DNA of 5,657 bases from Actinomycetes bacterium (GTDB lineage: Bacteria > Actinomycetota > Actinomycetes > Mycobacteriales > Mycobacteriaceae). A program made the position numbers and the translations under genes. The stretch is taken from NCBI GenBank assembly GCA_023416315.1, contig JAEZIA010000480.1, positions 1-5,657 of the forward strand, in the 5' to 3' direction. Of this stretch, positions 1 through 4,719 are shown piece after piece. Each line of letters opens with the position of its first letter. Position 1 is the stretch's first letter. The notes under the pieces were generated by a model. It made no database searches, was not told the origin of the DNA, and saw only the letters and a program-made list of their open reading frames with translations.

Positions 1-1772
1 TGGATCCGGGCAAGCTGCCCGCGATCCGCCAGCAGATCTGGACGTTGATGCGGGCGGCGAAAATGGACCACGACCTGGGTCTGGCCGAACGCCCGGAGGA
101 CGATTCGTTCGACGACATGCTGCTGCATGTCGACGGCTGGTTGTGCGAGATCAAGGATGTGCAGATCCGCGACGGCCTGCACATCCTCGGCGTCGCCCCG
201 TCCGGTGAGGCCGAACTCGACCTGGTTCTGGCGATCCTGCGGGCCCGGCAGCTGTTCGGCGGCGATCAGCACCTGCCCGGACTGCGCCAGGCGCTCGGGC
301 TGGCCGAGGACGGCAGCGCCGACCGGGCCGCCGTCGACGACGCCGAACAGCGGGCCCGCGCCCTGTTGGCCGGGTTGCAGGCCACCGGGTGGGACGCCGG
401 CCGGGTCGGCGAACTGACCGACGATGACGGGGTTGCCGCGATTCTGCGGTTCGCCGCGACCGAGGTGGTGCCGCGGCTGGCCGGCACGGCAGCCGAGATC
501 GACCAGGTGCTGCGCGCGCTGGACGGCCGGTTCATTCCGGCCGGTCCATCGGGTTCGCCGTTGCGCGGTCTGGTCAACGTGCTGCCCACCGGCCGCAACT
601 TCTACTCCGTCGACCCCAAGGCCGTCCCGTCCCGGCTGGCGTGGGAAACCGGTGTGGCGATGGCGGATTCGCTGCTGGAGCGCTACCGCAAGGACCACGG
701 TGACTGGCCGAGGTCGGTCGGCTTGTCGGTATGGGGCACCTCGGCGATGCGCACCTCCGGCGACGATATCGCCGAAGTCCTTGCGCTGCTGGGCGTCCGG
801 CCGGTGTGGGACGACGCGTCACGGCGCGTCGTCGACCTGGAGGCCATCGCGATCGAAGAGCTGGGCAGGCCGCGCATCGACGTGACGGTGCGGATCTCCG
901 GATTCTTCCGGGACGCCTTCCCGCACGTCGTCACGATGCTCGACGACGCCGTGCGACTGGTCGCCGGGCTCGACGAGCCGGCCGAACAGAACTTCGTGCG
1001 CGCCCACACGCAGGTCGACCTCGCCGAACACGGTGACGAAAGGCGAGCCACCACACGTATTTTCGGCTCCAAGCCGGGAACCTACGGGGCCGGGCTGCTG
1101 CAGCTGATCGACAGCCGCAACTGGCGCGACGACGCCGATCTGGCGCAGGTGTACACCGCGTGGGGCGGTTTCGCCTACGGCCGCGAACTCGACGGCAGGC
1201 CGGCCGCCGACGACATGTCCACCCAGTACCGCCGAATCGTGGTGGCGGCGAAGAACACCGACTCCCGCGAGCACGACATCGCCGACTCCGACGACTACTT
1301 CCAGTACCACGGCGGCATGGTCGCAACCGTGCGGGCACTGACCGGTAAAGCTCCTGCGGCCTACATCGGCGACAACACCCGCCCCGACGCGGTGCGCACC
1401 CGCACGCTGTCCGAGGAGACCACCCGGGTGTTCCGAGCCCGGGTGGTCAACCCGCGGTGGATGGCCGCGATGCGCAAGCACGGTTACAAGGGCGCCTTCG
1501 AAATGGCTGCGACGGTCGACTACCTGTTCGGCTACGACGCGACCGCGGGCGTGATGGCCGATTGGATGTACGAACAGCTGACCGAGTCCTACGTGCTGGA
1601 CCCGGAGAACCGCAAGTTCATGAACGAGTCGAATCCCTGGGCGCTGCACGGCATGTCGGAACGACTGCTGGAGGCGGTCGGGCGCGGGATGTGGGAGAAC
1701 CCGGAGCCGGCGACACTGGACGGGCTGCGGCAGGTGCTGCTGGAGACCGAAGGGGAGCTCGAAGCGCGCTAG
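1..1772 (+). CDS. cobN: Cobaltochelatase large subunit CobN, C-terminal half (5' end outside window)
   Basis: CobN is the large porphyrinoid- and metal-binding subunit of the aerobic cobaltochelatase, which inserts Co2+ into hydrogenobyrinate a,c-diamide using ATP hydrolysed by AAA+ partner subunits in the cytoplasm. The reading frame is open from the window edge (first full codon at base 3), and 589 residues are visible before the TAG at 1770-1772. Mycobacterial CobN is about 1,200 residues, so roughly the first half is missing. CobN/ChlH-type blocks, counted from base 3, are PTGRNFYSVDP (195-205), WGTSAMRTSGDD (244-255), RISGFFRDAFPH (297-308), GSKPGTYGAG (355-364), the Asp/His-rich block from KNTDSREHD to DYFQYHGG (417-438), and GYKGAFEMAATVDYLFGYDA (494-513). 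CobN is distinguished from magnesium chelatase ChlH by context and by these blocks. No chelatase AAA+ subunit is in the window. The frame shows no damage. The next gene follows after 9 nt in the same frame. Confidence 0.96.
   Translation, partial: DPGKLPAIRQQIWTLMRAAKMDHDLGLAERPEDDSFDDMLLHVDGWLCEIKDVQIRDGLHILGVAPSGEAELDLVLAILRARQLFGGDQHLPGLRQALGLAEDGSADRAAVDDAEQRARALLAGLQATGWDAGRVGELTDDDGVAAILRFAATEVVPRLAGTAAEIDQVLRALDGRFIPAGPSGSPLRGLVNVLPTGRNFYSVDPKAVPSRLAWETGVAMADSLLERYRKDHGDWPRSVGLSVWGTSAMRTSGDDIAEVLALLGVRPVWDDASRRVVDLEAIAIEELGRPRIDVTVRISGFFRDAFPHVVTMLDDAVRLVAGLDEPAEQNFVRAHTQVDLAEHGDERRATTRIFGSKPGTYGAGLLQLIDSRNWRDDADLAQVYTAWGGFAYGRELDGRPAADDMSTQYRRIVVAAKNTDSREHDIADSDDYFQYHGGMVATVRALTGKAPAAYIGDNTRPDAVRTRTLSEETTRVFRARVVNPRWMAAMRKHGYKGAFEMAATVDYLFGYDATAGVMADWMYEQLTESYVLDPENRKFMNESNPWALHGMSERLLEAVGRGMWENPEPATLDGLRQVLLETEGELEAR
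1418..1448. repeat. Perfect 11-bp inverted repeat, 9-nt loop, within cobN
   Basis: GACCACCCGGG (1418-1428) and CCCGGGTGGTC (1438-1448) are exact reverse complements flanking TGTTCCGAG. It lies in coding sequence for the conserved ETTRVFRARVVNPR block, so protein constraint may explain it. No T-tract follows. Confidence 0.8.
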
Positions 1773-1781
1773 ATTGGCGGC

Positions 1782-2162
1782 ATGGCACTCACCTTCGCCG
1801 AGGTCGTCAACGCGAAATACATCTCCCTGACCACGTTCACCAAGGACGGCAGGCCCAAGCCGACCCCGATCTGGGTGGTACCCGACGGCGAGGTCGCATT
1901 GGTGATCACCGAGAAGAACTCCTGGAAGGTCAAGCGGATCCGGAACACGCCGCGGGTGACGGTGGCGATCTGCGATATGCGCGGCAATGTGAAGAGCGAT
2001 CCCGTCGAGGCGGTGGCGCGGGTGCTCGACGAGTCCCAGACCGAGCGGGTGTATCAGGCGATCGGAAAGCGCTACGGAATCGTCGGGCAGGTCTTCAATT
2101 TCTTCAGCAAGCTGCGCGGCGGTGCCAAGCGCACCATCGGTCTCGAGTTGCGGGCCGCCTGA
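1782..2162 (+). CDS. PPOX-class F420-dependent enzyme, Rv2061 family (copy 1)
   Basis: This encodes 126 residues, the usual size for the small split-barrel flavin/deazaflavin oxidoreductases (pyridoxamine-5'-phosphate-oxidase fold). It resembles the Rv2061-type subfamily (TIGR03666, named from memory), predicted to bind coenzyme F420; the substrate is unknown. Visible blocks are TTFTKDGRPKPTPIWVVPDG (residues 17-36), forming the first barrel strands, and SWKVKRIRNTPRVTVA (47-62), whose Lys/Arg cluster lies where the family contacts the cofactor phosphate. The C-terminal part contains FNFFSKLRGGAKR (105-117). The ATG is fixed by the cobN stop, which lies in the same frame only three codons upstream. 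The Shine-Dalgarno is weak (GGCGG directly before the ATG), which suggests translation coupled to cobN. The protein is half-identical to the next gene (65 of 126 positions by hand). Family assignment is firm. F420 rather than FMN as cofactor, and any reaction, are inferences. Confidence 0.9.
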   Translation: MALTFAEVVNAKYISLTTFTKDGRPKPTPIWVVPDGEVALVITEKNSWKVKRIRNTPRVTVAICDMRGNVKSDPVEAVARVLDESQTERVYQAIGKRYGIVGQVFNFFSKLRGGAKRTIGLELRAA

Positions 2163-2166
2163 GCCG

Positions 2167-2547
2167 ATGGCGCCCAGCTTCGGCGACGTCGCGCAGGCCA
2201 AGTACCTGCTGCTCACCACGTTCACCAAGGACGGCACCCCCAAGCCGACGGCGATCTGGGGCGTGCCCGACGGTGACCGGCTGCTGGTGATCACTGACCG
2301 GGTGTCGTGGAAGGTCAAGCGGATCCGCAACACCCCGCGCGTCACGATCGCCGAATCGACTGCGCTCGGAAAGCCGAAGGGGCCCGCCGTCGAGGCGAAA
2401 GCGCGGGTGCTGCCCGATTCGGAGACCCGCGGCGTCTACGCCAAGGTGCTGCGCCGCTACTGGCAGCACTCGTGGTGGTTCTACCTGCACAGCCTGGTCC
2501 GCGGCGGCATAGACAAGGTGCACGTCGCGCTCGAGATCACCGCGTAA
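2167..2547 (+). CDS. PPOX-class F420-dependent enzyme, Rv2061 family (copy 2, tandem paralogue)
   Basis: This is a second 126-residue split-barrel enzyme that starts 4 nt after the stop of its paralogue. It keeps TTFTKDGTPKPTAIWGVPDG (17-36) and SWKVKRIRNTPRVTIA (47-62), the probable cofactor-binding segments, and the VEAKARVL strand (75-82). The C-terminal third differs: it has an aromatic run (Y98 W99, then W103 W104 F105 Y106) where copy 1 has RYGIVGQVFNFF. An in-frame ATG at 2122 would add 15 residues (MPSAPSVSSCGPPEP) overlapping the upstream gene. I prefer ATG 2167 because MAPSFGDVAQAKY then aligns from the first residue with MALTFAEVVNAKY of copy 1 and both proteins have equal length. 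No clear Shine-Dalgarno is present, so translational coupling is likely. The family works as dimers, so a heterodimer with copy 1 is possible but unproven. The substrate is unknown. Confidence 0.88.
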   Translation: MAPSFGDVAQAKYLLLTTFTKDGTPKPTAIWGVPDGDRLLVITDRVSWKVKRIRNTPRVTIAESTALGKPKGPAVEAKARVLPDSETRGVYAKVLRRYWQHSWWFYLHSLVRGGIDKVHVALEITA

Positions 2548-2612
2548 CCGAACTCTCAGGCTGCTATCAGCGGTCGCCGGAACCACCCCGGCCCGCGGCT
2601 CGTTGGCATTGC
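2548..2612 (+). other. 65-nt gap before fxsA, no convincing signal
   Basis: This is the longest non-coding gap in the window. It holds a 5-bp GCCGG/CCGGC inverted repeat (2576-2580 / 2588-2592) without a T-tract. I see no clear -10/-35 pair or Shine-Dalgarno. A separate fxsA promoter here is possible but not supported by a recognisable motif. Confidence 0.4.
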
Positions 2613-3080
2613 ATGGTGCTGCGGACGTTTTTCCTCTACGCCGTCGTCGAACTCGCGGTTCTGGCCGCCCTGACCTGGTCGGTCGGTATCGGCTGGACGC
2701 TGCTCATCCTGCTGGCCACCTCGGTGGTCGGCGTCGCGCTGGCCGGCTCGCAGGTCAAGAAGCAGATCCTGCGGCTGCAGCGCACCCGCACCGATCCGCA
2801 GGGTGCGGTCGCCGACAGCATGCTCGTCGCGCTCGGCACTGTGCTGATGTTCATCCCCGGCATCGTCACGACCGCGATCGGCGCGCTGATGCTGCTGCCG
2901 CCCACTCGCAGCGTGGTGCGTCCGCTGGCCGGGATGCTGCTCACCCGCGGCATCGCCCGCCGGGTCAGCGTCATCAACCTGACGGCGCCCGGCGGCTATC
3001 CCGGTCGCGGTGACTACATCGACGGCGAGGTCGTCGAGGATCGCCCGGTCCACGACGCCAATATCGTCCGGCGCTACTGA
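2613..3080 (+). CDS. fxsA: FxsA-family membrane protein
   Basis: This encodes 155 residues, close to the usual FxsA length (E. coli FxsA is 158). FxsA is an inner-membrane protein known in E. coli for relieving F-plasmid exclusion of phage T7 when overproduced; its normal role is unknown. Hydrophobic segments lie at about residues 5-21, 24-45 and 70-95. Between the second and third is a basic amphipathic stretch (QVKKQILRLQRTRTDPQG, 47-64) typical of the family. The FxsA signature is MFIPGIVTTAIGALMLLPPTR (79-99), with the conserved PG and PP-x-R. The C-terminus is polar and probably cytoplasmic, with GGYPGRGDYIDGEVVEDRP (127-145). The frame is open upstream into the preceding gene, but ATG 2613 is the only good initiator after that gene's stop and puts the first membrane helix at the N-terminus. 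There is no strong Shine-Dalgarno. The gene sits between the F420-enzyme pair and the amidohydrolase. Confidence 0.9.
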   Translation: MVLRTFFLYAVVELAVLAALTWSVGIGWTLLILLATSVVGVALAGSQVKKQILRLQRTRTDPQGAVADSMLVALGTVLMFIPGIVTTAIGALMLLPPTRSVVRPLAGMLLTRGIARRVSVINLTAPGGYPGRGDYIDGEVVEDRPVHDANIVRRY

Positions 3081-3094
3081 CCCTTTAGGTCCGA

Positions 3095-3108
3095 CCCGCG
3101 TGCGCGGG
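3095..3108 (+). promoter_or_regulatory. GC hairpin overlapping the amidohydrolase ribosome-binding region
   Basis: CCCGCG (3095-3100) and CGCGGG (3103-3108) are perfect reverse complements separated by TG; read as RNA this is a 5-bp stem with a GUGC tetraloop. The right arm shares its last three G residues with the G-run that forms the Shine-Dalgarno of the next gene (3106-3113), so a folded stem would partly hide it. A weaker upstream pairing, GACC 3079-3082 with GGTC 3088-3091, lies at the fxsA stop. With no T-run following it, this does not look like a terminator. A regulatory effect is inference. Confidence 0.35.
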
Positions 3109-3113
3109 GGAGA
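3106..3113 (+). promoter_or_regulatory. Ribosome-binding site of the amidohydrolase
   Basis: GGGGGAGA ends 10 nt before the GTG at 3124. It is the best Shine-Dalgarno-like sequence in the window and, with the in-frame TGA at 3115-3117, supports that start. A short GACT repeat (GACTGACTGACC, 3112-3123) fills the spacer. Confidence 0.6.
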
Positions 3114-3123
3114 CTGACTGACC

Positions 3124-4719
3124 GTGACCACACTGCTGCTGGGCGGGCGTATCCACAGCCCGTCGCACCCGGATGCCACCGCGATGGCGGTCCGCGACGG
3201 CGTCGTCGCGTGGCTGGGCAGCGACGAGCTGGGTCGCTCGCAGTTCGGCGACGCGCAGATCGTCGACCTCGACGGCGCCTTCGTCGCACCCGCGTTCGTC
3301 GACAGCCACATCCATCTGACCTCGACCGGCCTGCTGATGACCGGCCTCGACCTGACCGGCGCGACCTCCAAACAGCACTGCCTGACCCTGATCGCCGAGC
3401 ACGCGGCCGCCCATCCCGGCAGGCCGATCTGGGGGCACGGCTGGGACGACGCCGGGTGGGCGCGCGACGAGGCGCCCAGCACCGAGGAGGTCGACGCCGT
3501 CGTCGGCGCGCTGCCCACCTATCTGGCGCGGGTCGACGTGCACTCGGCGATCGCCTCCACGAGCCTGCGCGACCTGGTGCCCGGGCTGCCCGCCGTCGCC
3601 GGCTACCACCCGCAGCGGCCGCGGTCGGCCGACGCCCACCACCTGGTCCGCGGCGAGGCCCGCGGCCTGCACACCGCCCGCCAACGCACCGACGCCCGGC
3701 TCGCCGCACTGGACGCGGTGGCCGCGGCGGGCATCGTCGCCGTCCACGAGTGCGCCGGACCGCAGATCGGCGGGCCCGACGACTGGCAGGAACTGCGCGC
3801 CACCTCCCACGGGGTCGAGGTCGTCGGCTACTGGGGCGAGGCGGTGTCCAGCGCCGCCCAGGCCACCGCGCTGATCGAGGCGACCGGCGCCCGGGGTCTG
3901 GCCGGTGACCTGTTCGTCGACGGCGCGCTCGGCTCGCGCACCGCCTGGTTGTGCCGGCCGTACGCCGACGCACCCGAGCTCACCGGAAATTCCTACCTGG
4001 ACGCCGACGCCATCGCCGACCACCTGTTCGCCTGCACCGAGGCGGGGGTGACGGCGGGCTTCCACGTCATCGGCGACGCCGCAGTGACCGCGGTGACCGA
4101 CGCCGTGACCCGCCTCGTCGAGCGGTTCGGCGCGCCCGCGGTCGCCCGCTGCGGGCACCGCCTCGAGCACCTGGAGATGGTCAACACCGAACAGGCGGCC
4201 ACCCTGGGACAGGCTGGCGTGACCGCCAGCATGCAACCCAACTTCGACGCGCTCTGGGGCGGGCGAGACGGCATGTATGCCCGCCGCCTCGGCATCGATC
4301 GAGCCGCCCTGCTGAACCCATTCTCGGTACTAGCATCAGCAGGCGTGCCCTTGGCGTTCGGCTCAGATGCCCCGGTGACCAGCATCGATCCCTGGGCGAC
4401 GGTGCGCGCGGCCAGCCATCATCAGACCGAGGGCAGCGCGATCTCGGTGCGGGCGGCGTTCGCCGCCGCCACCCGGGGCGCCTGGCGGGCCGGCGGGGTA
4501 CGCGACGGGATCAGCGGCACGCTGGTGCCCGGGGCTCCGGCGTCGTACGCGGTCTGGGAGCTCGGTGGCGACGTGGACGTGGCCGTCCCAGCCGACACCG
4601 TCCAGCGCTGGTCGACGGATCCGCGCTCGCGGGTGCCCGCGCTACCGCGGTTGGCGCCCGGCGACCCGCTGCCGCGCTGCAGGCAGACCGTGCACCGGGG
4701 TGTCGTGCTCCATGGTTAG
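3124..4719 (+). CDS. Metal-dependent amidohydrolase, YtcJ/NfdA-like (amidohydrolase family 3)
   Basis: This is a 531-residue TIM-barrel metal hydrolase that probably cleaves an amide or formamide bond. It has no signal peptide, so it is probably cytoplasmic; the substrate is unknown. An N-terminal beta-sandwich strand set (about 1-55) is followed by the HxH metal motif FVDSHIHL (H62, H64), GHGWDDAGW (104-112), RVDVHSAIASTSLRD (136-150), VDGALGSRTAWL (265-276), FHVIGDAA (313-320, H314), CGHRLEHLEMV (343-353, H345 and H349), ASMQPNF (368-374), and AFGSDAPV (411-418, with the catalytic or metal Asp D415). The barrel closes back to the sandwich at LVPGAPASYAVWEL (467-480). Length and motif order match YtcJ-type proteins. 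GTG 3124 is chosen because an in-frame TGA lies at 3115-3117 and a good Shine-Dalgarno precedes it. Odd points are Asp262 where relatives often have Lys, and a rare-codon run at 4327-4341. The stop overlaps the lnt start. Confidence 0.9.
   Translation: MTTLLLGGRIHSPSHPDATAMAVRDGVVAWLGSDELGRSQFGDAQIVDLDGAFVAPAFVDSHIHLTSTGLLMTGLDLTGATSKQHCLTLIAEHAAAHPGRPIWGHGWDDAGWARDEAPSTEEVDAVVGALPTYLARVDVHSAIASTSLRDLVPGLPAVAGYHPQRPRSADAHHLVRGEARGLHTARQRTDARLAALDAVAAAGIVAVHECAGPQIGGPDDWQELRATSHGVEVVGYWGEAVSSAAQATALIEATGARGLAGDLFVDGALGSRTAWLCRPYADAPELTGNSYLDADAIADHLFACTEAGVTAGFHVIGDAAVTAVTDAVTRLVERFGAPAVARCGHRLEHLEMVNTEQAATLGQAGVTASMQPNFDALWGGRDGMYARRLGIDRAALLNPFSVLASAGVPLAFGSDAPVTSIDPWATVRAASHHQTEGSAISVRAAFAAATRGAWRAGGVRDGISGTLVPGAPASYAVWELGGDVDVAVPADTVQRWSTDPRSRVPALPRLAPGDPLPRCRQTVHRGVVLHG
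4327..4341 (+). other. Cluster of five consecutive A-ending rare codons
   Basis: GTA CTA GCA TCA GCA encode V402-A406 of the amidohydrolase. Nearby CCA (4318-4320) and TCA GAT (4363-4368) continue the pattern. The rest of the gene uses G/C-ending codons almost exclusively, so this patch stands out within its gene. It lies just before the GSD active-site motif. Confidence 0.75.

Larger units (their letters stand above)
1782..2547 (+). repeat. Tandem gene duplication, period 385 bp
   Basis: The two 381-bp genes are direct repeats in exact register, 385 bp apart (381 + 4 nt spacer). Runs of perfect DNA identity include a 22-nt stretch at 1830-1851 / 2215-2236 and a 20-nt stretch at 1923-1942 / 2308-2327. 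Elsewhere third positions and the C-terminal third have diverged widely, so the duplication is old and the conserved patches probably reflect protein-level constraint plus shared codon bias. Confidence 0.85.

Noticed and set aside
521..547. Bulged 10-bp stem around GGCCGG-TTCATT-CCGGCC in cobN
   Set aside because: It lies inside coding sequence, needs a bulge, and is built of GGCC units frequent in the window.
810..833. 9-bp perfect inverted repeat GACGACGCG/CGCGTCGTC in cobN
   Set aside because: It is made of GAC/GTC/GCG codon patterns common in this GC-rich gene, with no T-tract or other context; chance is adequate.
2122..2166. Upstream ATG giving a 141-residue version of the second F420-type enzyme
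   Set aside because: The extra residues MPSAPSVSSCGPPEP overlap the previous gene and have no counterpart in copy 1; ATG 2167 gives a gapless alignment from residue 1.
819..2345. 508-codon open frame on the minus strand
   Set aside because: It runs antisense across cobN and both F420-enzyme genes, is low-complexity Arg/Val/His/Gly-rich and has no recognisable domain. It is the usual antisense shadow of GC-rich codon bias.
2576..2592. GCCGG/CCGGC stem before fxsA as a terminator
   Set aside because: The stem is only 5 bp with no following T-run, too weak to call an intrinsic terminator.
2307..2612. N-terminal extension of the fxsA frame into the upstream gene
   Set aside because: The extension is an Arg/His-rich out-of-frame reading of the preceding gene. 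FxsA homology and the first membrane helix begin right at ATG 2613.
3081..3123. Riboswitch upstream of the amidohydrolase
   Set aside because: The 43-nt gap is too short for known large classes and lacks the ACGR loops of the mini-ykkC (guanidine-II) type; only a simple hairpin is supportable.
3343..3368. Repeated TGACCGGC/ACCGGC units in the amidohydrolase
   Set aside because: They encode successive Thr-Gly pairs in LLMTGLDLTGA and reflect codon bias, not a repeat element.
3085..4236. 383-codon open frame on the minus strand
   Set aside because: It lies antisense to the amidohydrolase, whose catalytic motifs are all present on the + strand; the predicted product has no family features.
4331..4336. 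TAGCAT as a possible internal -10 promoter element (TANNNT)
   Set aside because: There is no matching -35 and it sits in the middle of the amidohydrolase gene, in the rare-codon patch; the match is too short to support a promoter.
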